From the NCBI RefSeq assembly GCF_019669965.1, contig NZ_AP019781.1, positions 1,737,092 through 1,801,091 on the forward strand: 64,000 bases of DNA, in the 5' to 3' direction. This document shows, in pieces, positions 1 to 9,281 of this stretch (positions are counted from its first letter, which is position 1; the number at the start of each line of letters is the position of its first letter). The position numbers and the translations under genes were made by a program. The notes under the pieces are model-generated. The model made no database searches. It worked only from the letters and a program-made list of their open reading frames with translations, and was not told the DNA's origin. Source of the DNA: Methanoculleus chikugoensis (lineage in GTDB: Archaea > Halobacteriota > Methanomicrobia > Methanomicrobiales > Methanoculleaceae).

Positions 1-238
1 GGAAATAAATCTATTTTTATATTTCGGTCGCCATCAAAATTGCATCGACGGTTAACCGCCAGGCGCGCCCCGCAACATGGCGACAGCATGCATCGCCCCG
101 TAGCGGCGATGATCCGGGAAGAATATAAAGCGGCAGTGGTGCACCGGTGCCCGAAGGCCCTGGATGCAGCCAATCCCGGACGGGGCTCCAGAAGAGATCA
201 GACCGCCCGGCCGCAACCTCACAGGAACGTGGTAGCGA

Positions 239-2074
239 TCAGATTGGCGATTCACCAATCTTCTTGATCAGGCTATCAACCACCACGTCACGCATCCCTT
301 CCACGAACTTGATGCTCCCGACAACGAGGTGGCCGCCGCCGTTTACTCCGCCGCCGACGATCTCGCTACGGAGTTCGCGCACCATCTGCGGGATGTTCAT
401 CATGACGCCGCGGGAACGCAGGACGGCAAAGTCCGGCCCGAACCCGATCGTGACGACCGGTTCTCCCGGGTGCTCCCTGACCAGCCGGTCGTGCACCTCG
501 CCCGAGGTCTTCCCCGGCGGCGGGAACGTGAACCGGTGAGCGAAGAGCTCCACGTCGAGCATGAAGAGATGAGCACCGTTTTCGAGCATCCGGCTCTCGA
601 CGTGCGGCATGATGGTCTCGAGCTGATCCTCGATCGCCCGGTTCGCCTCTTCAACCAGCAGGTTGACGAACTGTTCGTGGCGTCCGGGCTCGCCGGAGAG
701 GTTCAGGATCTCCTTGACGATCTCTCTCCCGTCGCTGAACCGGAGCCAGAACTGCTCGTAGTCGAGCGCGAGCGCGATAGCGCGGCAGTCGTCCTCCGAG
801 TACTCGGGTGCGGCGATAGCAAGGTAGCGGGCACGCTCCGGCGCTTCGCTCCGGTCGCCGACTCCCGCGATCGCCGGGAGGTGCCGGATCTGATCCTCGA
901 CCGCGGGGTTGACCATGCGGGCGATCTCCGTGCCCAGCATCCCGGCCGTGATCCCGTAATCGCCGCCCACATGGTAGGGGTTGACGTGCCCGATCAGGTA
1001 ATCGTCCACGATCTCGTCGGGGTGGTGGTGGTCGACGACCATCACCGGCAGGTCGAAGATCCGGGTCACCCTCAGCGACGGCATATCCTCCTCGGTCGAC
1101 CCGTTGTCCATCAGGAGGATCATCGGCATCTTCTGTCCGTAGCGGGCGTTGTCCTTGAGGGCGAAGTCGAGATCCCGCGTGATATCCTCGATCTCGTAGA
1201 ACGGAGCTTTGGACGGCGAACGCTTGAAGAGGAAATACTCCGCGTCGAAATCTCCGCCGCTCTCCCGGATCAGCGCGGTCACCGCCTGTTCGACGGCAAC
1301 GGCAGCGCATATGCCGTCCGCATCCGCGTGGTGCCGGAGGATGATCGGCCGCGCGGTCAGAACGGCCTTGCGGATCTCCTTTGCCACTTTCCGCATCTGC
1401 GGTCTCAGGGCCAGAAGAACATCGCTCTCCACCAGGAACGGGAGGTCGGGCGGCTCCGCGCGCTCATCGAGCGCCGCGTCGATGCGCTCCCTGACCCGGG
1501 CCGCATCCTCCGGTTCCATGACCGTCATGGACGAGGCCTCGACCTGGAGCTGGTTGTTGCGCTGCATCACCTCGCCCGTGAGGGCGACGATATCCCCGAG
1601 TTCCACCTCGGGATACGCGCGGACGCCCGCCTCGATGAACGCGGCCGCGTTCGCGGTGCCTGATGCGTCCACGACCGTGAAGATCGTCGGCCCCGACGTC
1701 TGCTTTATCTGGGCGATCTCGCCCTCGATCAGCACCGTCCTGCCGATCTTCTTCCCGATATCGGCAATCAGCACGGTCGTTGTCGTTTTGGTCACGTTCT
1801 GTGTCTGGTAGACGGTCGGCGTAACCTCCTCGAGGTCGATGTTGCCGTTGCTCCGGATCTGGAGGACATGAACGATGATCGGGTCGCGCTCGGTATGCTG
1901 CACCTTCACGTTGCTCTTATGAACGAGCCCTTTGACCCGGTCATTTAACTGGACGAAAACGCCGAACGGGGCAAACCCCTGCACCCGCCCGAGGTAGGAT
2001 TTCCCTTCCTCCACCTCGTCGAGACCGCAGTTCGCACCGAGGCGGTAAACAATGGTATCTTCTGTATCTCCCAT
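239..2074 (-). CDS. DHH-family phosphoesterase with S1 and OB-fold domains (RecJ-like)
   Basis: The 611-aa protein has an S1 RNA-binding domain at about residues 22-70, an OB-fold nucleic-acid-binding domain at about 105-190 and a DHH phosphoesterase domain. Visible DHH motifs are HADADG near 247, MDNGS near 320 and VVDHHHPDE near 348. A DHHA1-type GGGH motif lies near the C-terminus. The family hydrolyses phosphodiester bonds in single-stranded nucleic acid or small nucleotides; archaeal RecJ-like proteins act with the replisome or in RNA turnover. The N-terminal S1 plus OB arrangement suggests a polynucleotide substrate (inference). The frame is open further upstream, but the ATG at 2074 is preceded by GGGAGAA and clears the upstream gene, so I start there. 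It ends at 239 with nothing coding to its left in the window. Confidence 0.85.
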   Translation of the reverse strand: MGDTEDTIVYRLGANCGLDEVEEGKSYLGRVQGFAPFGVFVQLNDRVKGLVHKSNVKVQHTERDPIIVHVLQIRSNGNIDLEEVTPTVYQTQNVTKTTTTVLIADIGKKIGRTVLIEGEIAQIKQTSGPTIFTVVDASGTANAAAFIEAGVRAYPEVELGDIVALTGEVMQRNNQLQVEASSMTVMEPEDAARVRERIDAALDERAEPPDLPFLVESDVLLALRPQMRKVAKEIRKAVLTARPIILRHHADADGICAAVAVEQAVTALIRESGGDFDAEYFLFKRSPSKAPFYEIEDITRDLDFALKDNARYGQKMPMILLMDNGSTEEDMPSLRVTRIFDLPVMVVDHHHPDEIVDDYLIGHVNPYHVGGDYGITAGMLGTEIARMVNPAVEDQIRHLPAIAGVGDRSEAPERARYLAIAAPEYSEDDCRAIALALDYEQFWLRFSDGREIVKEILNLSGEPGRHEQFVNLLVEEANRAIEDQLETIMPHVESRMLENGAHLFMLDVELFAHRFTFPPPGKTSGEVHDRLVREHPGEPVVTIGFGPDFAVLRSRGVMMNIPQMVRELRSEIVGGGVNGGGHLVVGSIKFVEGMRDVVVDSLIKKIGESPI

Positions 2075-2088
2075 AGTAGTTCTCCCAA

Positions 2089-3291
2089 TTATTCTTCGGA
2101 CACCTTGGCGGTGTGCCCGGTAAGTTCGTAGAGCCGGCACTCGCCGTCCCGCCTGCCCTTTGCGATGATGGTATCGCCACTCTGCAGCCGGACGCTCTTC
2201 CCCGGGCGGTAGACCCACCGGTCGCCGTGCTTGATGGCGAGCACGACCATCCCGGTGACCGTCGCAAGCGACATCTCTTTGAGCGTCCTCCCTACAAGCG
2301 GCGACGACGGCGTCACGGTCATCCGCGTGATGATCTCGTCCGATTCCCGGACGATTTTCTTGAATATCGGCGGGATCTCGATATCCCGCAGCAGGACGTC
2401 GACGATCGAGTGAGCCGAATCGCTGATCGCCTGTGCGAACGAAGACATATACAGCAGGCCGCGAAGGTAGCGCACGTCCTCGATCTTTCGAGCCGCTTCA
2501 AGGATCCAGAGATCCAGGTCGTAGCGCATATCATCGAGCGTTGAGTCGAGGGCGACCACCTCGTGCGCCACCTCCATGTTGTTGAAGAGGAGAGACGTGT
2601 ATGCCAGCCCGACGGAGAGTTCCGAGAGGTTCTTCATCTCGATGATCAACTGGACTGCCCGATCGAGGTCGTCGACCTCGCCCGCGGACGAGACCTCGAC
2701 CCGGGGACGCTCCATCGAGCCCGTTATCTCAGAGAGGATCTCCTCTCCGGCCTCCGGGCCCCGCGCTATCAGGATATCATCGCTCTCCATCCGGGTGGTC
2801 CTGTCGGGGTCGTAGATCCAGCCCTTTCCGCGCCGGATGGCAATCACCTGCATACCCGTCGTGCTCTGGACCTTGAGGTCGCCGAGCGTGTGGCCGACGA
2901 GCTCACTTCCCTGGCTGACGATGACCCGGGTGACGACCTCTTCGGCCTCCGGGAAGACGCGCTTGAGTTTTGCGGGGAAACGGATGTCTTTTAAGATGAG
3001 TTTTGCTATATCCGAGGCAGAGTTCGCGATCCTCTCCGCCGCTTCGGCCACCTGGAGCATACCGCTCATCGCCTCGGCCTCTTCGATCCTTCTCGCGCCG
3101 AGGACACTCTGAATTCTAGCCTGGTAAACCAGATTGTTCATCCTCTCTTCGAGGTTGATCACCTCGAGCGCTATCTCTTTGCTGTCGAAGAGTATCGCTG
3201 AATAAGAAAGATCGACCATCAGCTCGGAGACGTCTTTCATCTCGATCAGGACATCTTTGAAGCTGATCGGCTGATATTCATGTTCCATCAT
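2089..3291 (-). CDS. Duplicated PhoU-like / TrkA-C (RCK_C) protein, probable transporter regulator
   Basis: The 400-aa soluble protein is an internal duplication. Each half has a helical PhoU-like part (about 1-105 and 210-305) followed by a TrkA-C/RCK_C ligand-binding domain (about 106-195 and 306-392). Both TrkA-C halves carry the same pattern: an LVG-TL segment, then TGM-V-AI and a D-I-IA-G segment. No membrane span or channel filter is visible, so it is not itself a channel. It lies 31 bases downstream of an MgtE-like transporter gene on the same strand. RCK_C domains usually sense ions or nucleotides and gate transporters, so a regulatory role for that transporter is inferred. Two adjacent ATGs at 3291 and 3288 could both serve as start. 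Confidence 0.8.
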   Translation of the reverse strand: MMEHEYQPISFKDVLIEMKDVSELMVDLSYSAILFDSKEIALEVINLEERMNNLVYQARIQSVLGARRIEEAEAMSGMLQVAEAAERIANSASDIAKLILKDIRFPAKLKRVFPEAEEVVTRVIVSQGSELVGHTLGDLKVQSTTGMQVIAIRRGKGWIYDPDRTTRMESDDILIARGPEAGEEILSEITGSMERPRVEVSSAGEVDDLDRAVQLIIEMKNLSELSVGLAYTSLLFNNMEVAHEVVALDSTLDDMRYDLDLWILEAARKIEDVRYLRGLLYMSSFAQAISDSAHSIVDVLLRDIEIPPIFKKIVRESDEIITRMTVTPSSPLVGRTLKEMSLATVTGMVVLAIKHGDRWVYRPGKSVRLQSGDTIIAKGRRDGECRLYELTGHTAKVSEE

Positions 3292-3322
3292 GGTTTTTTA
3301 ACCGTTGTTCTCCATTCTTTCA

Positions 3323-4528
3323 CTACAGCAGCAGGCCTATCACCGTCACGAGCGCGGCTGCACCGATCAGGTCGATCAGGCTTGTGATGACAGGGATTCC
3401 GAAGTTGTCGGGATCGAGACCGTACCGGAATGAAAGGCTCGCGGTGGCGTATGCCACGCCGTTCACCAGTGTCATGACGACCAGACCCGCCGCAAGGCTG
3501 ATGATGACCAGCATCCCGAGACCCGGGCTATTCAACCCCATGAGCACCGCCGCACCATGCGCGATGAGCGCCAGCAGTGGAAGCAGTATCAACGTATAGA
3601 GATAGGAAATAATAAAATGATGCACTACGCCGCGCTCGGGGAGGAACGAGGGGTTGAGCTCCCCGGTATGCATCCCCGTCGAGAGGCGCGACCCGAGGAT
3701 GCCGCCGATCGACCCGAGGCAGCCTGTGAACGGCGGTATCAGGATGAGGAAGGCGGCGATCGTCACCAGTGCATCGAGGTTGAGGGAGTAGGTCAGGCCC
3801 GCCAGCGTGCCGAGGACGCTGAGCGGGATGAGGAAAGAGAGATTCTCCCCGACGATGGTTCCGATCCCCTCCGATCGGCGCCGGGTATAGACGATGACAG
3901 CAACGGCAACGGCGACCACGGCGACCCCGAGCGCCAGGCGTGTCCAGGGAGGGAGATACATGACAAAGACCGCGGAAAGGACGAGGATCGGGAGCGTGAC
4001 GACGTCCCCGGATGTGGTGACGGTCGGTGCGCCGATCATGTCGAGGTCGAGGCCGTAGCGGTAGCTTATGAGGGCGATGAGCAGGGTGATTCCCATCACG
4101 AGGAGCCCCGAGACGATCCCGCTCGTGACCGAGATCAGCACGAGGTCGGTGATGCTCACCGTCGGGAGGCCGGACAGAAGGCTTGCCGCATAGGCGAAGA
4201 TGCCAAGGACAAATGCTATGAGGACGGTTATGACGAACGAGGCGCGAACGTTGTCGCCGAGGACGCTGCCCTCCTCAAAATCGATAGAGAACTCTCCGAG
4301 GTGCATCGACGACGAGAGGCGGGATGCGAGGACTCCGGCTATATTCCCCCGCATATCGATGATCGACGGCAGGAGCACCATCAGGCCGGGTATCAGCGCG
4401 AGGACTTCACGGGCGGATCCAAGGTAAACGCCCGCGATGCTCGATGCAGCGGCACTGACGAGCAGGGCGCCGAGACCCGTAAGTATCAGGCGGCTCTGGC
4501 TGGATAGACCCTGCTCCATCACCATCAC
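3323..4528 (-). CDS. MgtE/SLC41-like divalent cation transporter with two MgtE membrane domains
   Basis: The hydrophobic protein of about 400 aa contains two homologous halves of about five membrane segments each. Each half carries the MgtE signature, seen as GNIAGVLASRLSSSMHLGE near residue 65 and GSIGGILGSRLSTGMHTGE near 275. There is no cytosolic CBS domain, unlike bacterial MgtE, so gating may depend on the separate PhoU/TrkA-C protein encoded next in the operon. Family knowledge points to Mg2+ or another divalent cation. The start is uncertain: GTG at 4528 and ATGs at 4525 and 4519 are all in frame, and the only SD-like GGAG lies about 19 bases upstream. Confidence 0.8.
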   Translation of the reverse strand: MMVMEQGLSSQSRLILTGLGALLVSAAASSIAGVYLGSAREVLALIPGLMVLLPSIIDMRGNIAGVLASRLSSSMHLGEFSIDFEEGSVLGDNVRASFVITVLIAFVLGIFAYAASLLSGLPTVSITDLVLISVTSGIVSGLLVMGITLLIALISYRYGLDLDMIGAPTVTTSGDVVTLPILVLSAVFVMYLPPWTRLALGVAVVAVAVAVIVYTRRRSEGIGTIVGENLSFLIPLSVLGTLAGLTYSLNLDALVTIAAFLILIPPFTGCLGSIGGILGSRLSTGMHTGELNPSFLPERGVVHHFIISYLYTLILLPLLALIAHGAAVLMGLNSPGLGMLVIISLAAGLVVMTLVNGVAYATASLSFRYGLDPDNFGIPVITSLIDLIGAAALVTVIGLLL

Positions 4529-4541
4529 CGTCCATCTTCGA

Positions 4542-5495
4542 TCAACTCCTGTACGGGATCTCCAGCACGGCCAGATCGGCCGGTAGAATCACGTCTCCCT
4601 CATACTGTCGCTTTGCATCGCGTATATGGTTTGCTGTGCTTGCATAACGGGAGCTTATGTGCATCAGGGCGAGCATACGGGCGCCCAAAGCCGTTGCGGC
4701 CTCCCCGGCCTCTCCGGCGGTCGAGTGCAGGACATCGCGGGCGCGATCGCTCTCCTGGTCGTCAAACGTGGCGTCGTGGATCAGGAGATCGGCATCCCGG
4801 ATCATCGCCGCGGTGTCGGGCTGATCCTGGAGCGGGCGGGTGTCGCCGGTATAGACGATCTTCCTGCCCGGGCGCGACTCTCCCATCACGTCGCCGGGAC
4901 GGACGGCGGCCTCGGTGCCGTCGCGGACGATACGAACTTCCTCCCCGCGCTGCAGCCGCCCGAAGAGCGGGCCCGGCGGGACGCCGAGTTCGATCGCGCG
5001 CTCGCGATTGAACCTGCCCGGCCGCTCGTCCTCCTCCAGCACGTAGCCGAGCCCGGGGATGCCGTGGAGCGTCGCGAACGCCCGGACGGTGTAGCCGTTG
5101 AAGGGCACGACCGAACCGTGCTCGAGGGGATGGGCGGTGACGGAGAAACCCCGGGTGTGGCGGCTGATCTTCTGCACGAGATCGACGAACTCGCCGACCC
5201 AGGGCGGGCCGTAGACCGGGAGCGGGTCGGTCCGTCCCATGAACGCGAGCGTCTCGACGAGCCCGAAGACGCCGAGGAAGTGGTCGGCGTGCCAGTGGGT
5301 GATGAAGACGGCGTTCACGGTAAACCCGGTCCGGGCGCGCATCATCTGCTGCTGGGTTCCCTCCCCGCAGTCGAAGAGCAGGGTGTCGGAACCCCGCCGG
5401 ATCAGGATCGAGGATGGGTTCCTCTGCGGGGAGGGGAGCGCCCCTGCTGTCCCGAGGAAGTGAACGTGAAGGGTCTCGCCGGCTATACGAACCAC
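4542..5495 (-). CDS. rnz: Ribonuclease Z (tRNA 3'-end endonuclease)
   Basis: The 317-aa metallo-beta-lactamase-fold protein has an N-terminal FLGTAGALPS segment, the zinc motif THWHADH near residue 65, an ARG/long-form exosite region and a C-terminal HISSRY motif, all typical of RNase Z. It removes 3' trailers from pre-tRNAs in the cytosol; the two tRNA genes in this window encode no CCA end, so they need such processing. I start at the GTG at 5495, which overlaps the upstream isomerase gene by 13 bases. No ATG precedes the FLGT motif, and the AGGAA before the GTG is very close, so the start is only moderately secure. Confidence 0.9.
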   Translation of the reverse strand: MVRIAGETLHVHFLGTAGALPSPQRNPSSILIRRGSDTLLFDCGEGTQQQMMRARTGFTVNAVFITHWHADHFLGVFGLVETLAFMGRTDPLPVYGPPWVGEFVDLVQKISRHTRGFSVTAHPLEHGSVVPFNGYTVRAFATLHGIPGLGYVLEEDERPGRFNRERAIELGVPPGPLFGRLQRGEEVRIVRDGTEAAVRPGDVMGESRPGRKIVYTGDTRPLQDQPDTAAMIRDADLLIHDATFDDQESDRARDVLHSTAGEAGEAATALGARMLALMHISSRYASTANHIRDAKRQYEGDVILPADLAVLEIPYRS

Positions 5496-6256
5496 TTCCT
5501 GAATGCTGCGAGGCTCCGCTTTGCCTCCTCAAGGTTCCGCCCCTCAATGACGGCCGGACCGGAGTAGTCGCGGGCGATGACCCGCCCGGCCTTCTCCCAG
5601 GGGATGTTCCCCACGCCGAGCGCAAGGTGTTCGTCCGACTGCCCGTGGTTGTCGTGGATGTGCAGGTGATCGACCTCCCGCACGTGCCCGAGGAATGCGT
5701 CCACGAGGCCGTTGGTGTTGGCGTGCCCGAGATCCAGCGTGATCCCGATCCCCGCGATCCCTTCGGTGAGGCCGAGGATCTCCTCGGGGTAGCGGCAGAG
5801 GAAGTCCTTGATGCTGATCATGTTCTCGACACACGCAAGGACACCATGATCCTCTGCGTACTTCCCGATCTCGACGAGCGCGGTCTTCTGCATCTCCCAG
5901 ACCTTCTCGGGGACGAGCTTGCCTACCGGGGAGACGAAACCCGGGTGAATGGTCACCCGGTCGGTCAGTTCGGCCGCGTGCTGGATGCAGCAGCAGGTCT
6001 GGCGGATCGATTCGCGCCAGATCGGGTAGTTCAAGGACGCGAGGTTTAAGTCGCTGTAGGGCGCGTGCACGGTCGCGAGAAGGCCGGTGCTCTCGAGGTT
6101 CTCCCGGACGGCAGCGAAGTTCTCGGGGTTGTCCAGGCGATACTTCCCGTCGGCGACGATCTCCCATCCGGTATACCCGATCTCTTCAAGCCCATAGACC
6201 CAGTCGCGTGACTCCCAGACCTTCGACGAGGCTGAAAAATACGGGACAAGACTCAT
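5483..6256 (-). CDS. Sugar phosphate isomerase/epimerase-like TIM-barrel protein
   Basis: The 257-aa protein belongs to the AP endonuclease 2 / xylose-isomerase-like TIM-barrel superfamily. Likely metal ligands are seen in HAPYSD (near 81), the His of IHPG (near 114), the Glu of VENM (near 155), DLGHAN (near 190), HLHIHDNHG (near 212) and the Glu of IEGRN near the end. These are the usual strand-end positions of the fold. The exact substrate cannot be read from sequence; methanogen members are annotated only as isomerase/epimerase. Its start codon overlaps the stop of the UPF0200 gene by 4 bases, and its 3' end overlaps rnz, so the three genes form one operon. Confidence 0.8.
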   Translation of the reverse strand: MSLVPYFSASSKVWESRDWVYGLEEIGYTGWEIVADGKYRLDNPENFAAVRENLESTGLLATVHAPYSDLNLASLNYPIWRESIRQTCCCIQHAAELTDRVTIHPGFVSPVGKLVPEKVWEMQKTALVEIGKYAEDHGVLACVENMISIKDFLCRYPEEILGLTEGIAGIGITLDLGHANTNGLVDAFLGHVREVDHLHIHDNHGQSDEHLALGVGNIPWEKAGRVIARDYSGPAVIEGRNLEEAKRSLAAFRKWFV

Positions 6257-6804
6257 TCTTCTCTACCTCCAAGCCGGCAGAGCAGGGTGCGAACCTCTGC
6301 GCTGAACTCTTCAAGCGATCCTTCGTTCGTGACCCGGCAGTCCGCCCCCTCAAGGGCGCGCCCGAGCCCCCACCCGAGTTCCCGCTCGTCGCGGGCCCGG
6401 AGTTCTTCGGGGGTGAGGGAGTCGTCGGACCGGCCGCGGTTCGTGAGCCGCCGGTAACGCGTCTCGAACGACGATTCGATCCCGATGAGCGTGAACCCGG
6501 GAAAGTGCTCCTTGAACGTCTCCACCTCGTAGTCGCCCCGGATGCCGTCCACGAGCACCACCGGGGCGCCCGTCGCCTCGATCCTCGGGATGGTGATCCG
6601 GGCGATGGCGTCCATGCCGAGGTCTACGCGCAACTTCCCGGCGACTGCGCCACAGTTAGCGTCGGTCGGGGGAAGCCCGGCTTCTTTCACCCGTTCCCGT
6701 ATCGCATCTCCCATGACCACGACCGGTATCCCGAGGTCCCGGGCGATCCTTGACGCCTCTCCCTTCCCGCTTGCCGGCATACCAACGATTCCAATGACCT
6801 TCAT
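6253..6804 (-). CDS. UPF0200 family P-loop kinase-like protein (dephospho-CoA-kinase-like)
   Basis: The 183-aa protein starts with a P-loop, GMPASGKGE at residues 8-16, followed by a nucleoside/nucleotide-kinase-like core with LVDGIRGDYEVE and an Arg-rich lid (RYRRLTNRGRSDD). This matches the archaeal UPF0200 family, distantly related to dephospho-CoA and adenylate kinases; its substrate is not established. The start ATG at 6804 has an excellent AGGAGG site 7-8 bases upstream. It heads the operon UPF0200 - isomerase - rnz, with a 4-base overlap to the isomerase. Confidence 0.8.
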   Translation of the reverse strand: MKVIGIVGMPASGKGEASRIARDLGIPVVVMGDAIRERVKEAGLPPTDANCGAVAGKLRVDLGMDAIARITIPRIEATGAPVVLVDGIRGDYEVETFKEHFPGFTLIGIESSFETRYRRLTNRGRSDDSLTPEELRARDERELGWGLGRALEGADCRVTNEGSLEEFSAEVRTLLCRLGGREE

Positions 6805-6950
6805 CAGGTTCCTCCTATATCAAGAACAGCGGGCCGTGCCGGCGAGAGACCGGCTGCAGGGTCCCGGCGATGCAGGTTGCGGCGGCCGCCGCAAATGTCT
6901 TCATAGACGTGCGTTCCCGTCGATATTATGCTTAACGTCACCGGAACGGG

Positions 6951-7649
6951 TCAGGGCTCCGGGTCGTAGACGACCTCGCCGTCTTCCCGGGTCCGTATGC
7001 GGACCCTGCGGCCGAGCGGCGCCGCGGCCGCCTCGAGTTCCTGCCGGGTCAGGGGTGCGAAGCCCGGGGCCACCCCCTGCTGGAGCACGAGGTCGAGTCC
7101 GCGGGTATCCTCTGCGATGGCCGGGAGGTCTCCCTCGCGGCCCCGAAAGAGGGTGACCACGGCCGGGCAGGTCTCAAGGCGGCCGTCGGCCTTCGCGCGT
7201 TTGCAGGCGGCGAGCGACTGCTTCACCGCATCGGCGGCGGTAAGTTCCAGAAGGTCGTCGTAACGCTCCCACGTTGTCTTGATATCGAGCGAGATCATGT
7301 CGACGAGGTGCTGCGCAAGAAGGTCCTCGATCACCCCGGGAAAGATGCCGTTCGTGTGCAGGCCGACGGAGAACCCCATCTTGCGGGCGGCGGCTGCGAG
7401 GTGGGCGAGTGCCGGCCCCTGCAGGGTCGGCTCCCCGCCGGAGAAGACCACGGCGCCCGCAACCGTGCGGGACTCCCGGATCATCGCGAGGATCTCGTCT
7501 GCGTCGCGCAGGTCCTCGCCGTCCTGGATGGCGACGTTGTGGCAGTAGAAGCAGCGCGCGGGGCACCCCCGGAGAAAGACGGTGCAGGCCGCCCGCCCCC
7601 GCCAGTCGACGGTGCTGATCGGGACAAAACCTCCGAAATTGACGTACAA
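6951..7649 (-). CDS. Radical SAM activating protein, NrdG/PflA-like
   Basis: The 232-aa protein has the radical SAM cluster motif CPARCFYC near residues 30-37, a SAM-binding VFSGGEPTLQ near 70 and LHTNGI near 96. The overall form matches the short anaerobic ribonucleotide reductase activating protein family (NrdG2 type), which makes a glycyl radical on a partner enzyme. No class III reductase gene is present in the window, so the partner is unknown. The start is TTG at 7649: no ATG precedes the conserved NFGGFVP start, and a GGTGATC site sits just upstream, which supports the rare start codon. It is divergent from thiC. Confidence 0.8.
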   Translation of the reverse strand: MYVNFGGFVPISTVDWRGRAACTVFLRGCPARCFYCHNVAIQDGEDLRDADEILAMIRESRTVAGAVVFSGGEPTLQGPALAHLAAAARKMGFSVGLHTNGIFPGVIEDLLAQHLVDMISLDIKTTWERYDDLLELTAADAVKQSLAACKRAKADGRLETCPAVVTLFRGREGDLPAIAEDTRGLDLVLQQGVAPGFAPLTRQELEAAAAPLGRRVRIRTREDGEVVYDPEP

Positions 7650-7792
7650 ATGATCACCAGGCGATAAAGAGATGCTCCGTTATTTCTTGTAAGCCTTGGC
7701 TTTCCGGCTATGAAACAAGATCTGAATAAGATAAAGTCAAGTTTACTTGTTGAGAGAACAAGCAAAATTTAGCCCAAATCTCAAAAACAAGC

Positions 7793-7800
7793 CTTTATCA
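7793..7800 (+). promoter_or_regulatory. TATA box of thiC
   Basis: CTTTATCA lies in a very A/T-rich stretch centred about 28 bases before the thiC ATG at 7825. This is the spacing of an archaeal TATA box to a transcription start, so the transcript is probably leaderless or nearly so. No TPP riboswitch-like structure can fit between the TATA box and the ATG. Confidence 0.55.
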
Positions 7801-7824
7801 ACTCTTTTCTGCAAATATAGGGCC

Positions 7825-9099
7825 ATGGGTCTCATAGAAGACGCCCGGCGTGGCGTCGTCACCGAAGAGATGCGGATCGTCGCGGCAGCGGAAGGGGTTA
7901 CCGAAGATTTCGTCCGGCGCGGCGTGGCCGACGGCCATATCGTCATCCCGGTCTCCCCCTACCGTAAGGTGAAGATCTGCGGTATCGGCGAAGGGCTTCG
8001 CACGAAGGTCAATGCAAGCATCGGAACGTCGTCGGACATCGTCGACGTCGATATGGAGGTCGAGAAGGTCCGGCAGGCCGAACTTGCCGGTGCCGATACG
8101 CTGATGGAACTCTCCACCGGCGGCGACTTCATGGAGATCCGGCGGCGGGTCGTCGAAGCGACTACGCTCTCGGTCGGGTCGGTTCCGCTCTACCAGGCGT
8201 TCATCGAGGCCGCCCGGAAGCATGGGGCGGTCGTCCACATGGAGGAGGATGACCTCTTCCGGATCACGGCGGAGCAGGCAAAGGCCGGCACCAACTTCAT
8301 GGCGATCCACACCGGGATCAACTACGAGACGATGAAGCGCCTGCAGAACCAGGGGCGGCACGGCGGGCTCGTCTCCCGGGGCGGGGCCTTCATGACCGCG
8401 TGGATGCTCCACAACGAGAAGGAGAACCCGCTGTATTCGGAGTTCGACTATCTGGTTGAGATCTTGAAGGAGCACGAGGTCACCCTCTCGTTCGGCAACG
8501 GGATGCGGGCGGGCGCCGTCCACGACGCGACCGACCGCGCCCAGATCCAGGAACTGCTCATCAACGCGGAGCTCGCCGACAAGGCACACGAGCAGGGCGT
8601 GCAGGCGATCATCGAGGGGCCGGGGCATATCCCGATCGACGAGATCCAGACCAACGTCGTCCTGCAGAAGCGCGTCACGAACCGCAAACCGTTCTACATG
8701 CTCGGGCCGCTCGTCACCGATATCGCGCCCGGCTACGACGACCGGGTTGCCGCTATCGGCGCCGCGCTCTCCTCCTCCTACGGCGCCGACTTCATCTGCT
8801 ACGTGACGCCGGCGGAGCACCTGGCACTCCCCACCCCCGAGGAGGTCTACGAGGGCGTCATGAGTTCGAGGATCGCCGCCCACGTCGGGGATATGATCAA
8901 ACTCAAGAAGCGCGATGCCGACCTCGAGATGGGCCACGCCCGCCGGGACCTCGACTGGGAGCGGCAGTTTGCGGTCGCGATGAACCCCGAGCGCGCCCGG
9001 GCGATCCGGGCCGAGCGGATGCCGGCCGATACCGACGGCTGCACGATGTGCGGGGACTACTGCGCGCTGAAGATTGTTGGAAGGCATTTTAACTTCTGA
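7825..9099 (+). CDS. thiC: Phosphomethylpyrimidine synthase ThiC
   Basis: The 424-aa protein converts aminoimidazole ribotide to hydroxymethylpyrimidine phosphate in thiamine biosynthesis, using a non-canonical radical SAM cluster. The cluster-binding motif CTMCGDYC is at the extreme C-terminus (about 413-420). Conserved ThiC blocks are visible: MELSTGGD, VPLYQA, NFMAIHTGI, SRGGAF, EGPGHIP and LGPLVTDIAPGYD. The frame is open upstream to 7747, but the ATG at 7825 begins the conserved N-terminus and follows a TATA box at leaderless distance. The gene is monocistronic and followed by a terminator-like hairpin and T-run. Confidence 0.95.
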   Translation: MGLIEDARRGVVTEEMRIVAAAEGVTEDFVRRGVADGHIVIPVSPYRKVKICGIGEGLRTKVNASIGTSSDIVDVDMEVEKVRQAELAGADTLMELSTGGDFMEIRRRVVEATTLSVGSVPLYQAFIEAARKHGAVVHMEEDDLFRITAEQAKAGTNFMAIHTGINYETMKRLQNQGRHGGLVSRGGAFMTAWMLHNEKENPLYSEFDYLVEILKEHEVTLSFGNGMRAGAVHDATDRAQIQELLINAELADKAHEQGVQAIIEGPGHIPIDEIQTNVVLQKRVTNRKPFYMLGPLVTDIAPGYDDRVAAIGAALSSSYGADFICYVTPAEHLALPTPEEVYEGVMSSRIAAHVGDMIKLKKRDADLEMGHARRDLDWERQFAVAMNPERARAIRAERMPADTDGCTMCGDYCALKIVGRHFNF

Positions 9100-9108
9100 G
9101 AGTAGTTG

Positions 9109-9141
9109 GGGAGGGGACTCCCTCCCGGCTTTCGTCTTTTT
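9109..9141 (+). terminator. Hairpin plus T-run after thiC
   Basis: GGGAGG at 9109 pairs with CCTCCC ending at 9126 around a 6-base loop, followed by T-rich DNA with five T ending at 9141. It lies just after the thiC stop and before the repeat element. Confidence 0.5.
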
Positions 9142-9281
9142 GTGGTATTTTTCTCCAGGTAGCGAGGGTGTTCACGTGTGCAAGTGGATCTGACCCGATA
9201 TCCTCTTGGACAATCTCCCGACATCAAATGGCCTCTCTAACCCTGTCTATCCCACAGTCACTAACCCCGCCAACGGCTTTC

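Noticed and set aside
7700-7824. TPP riboswitch before thiC
   Set aside because: The TATA box sits about 28 bases from the ATG, leaving no room for a leader, and no TPP motif words are seen.
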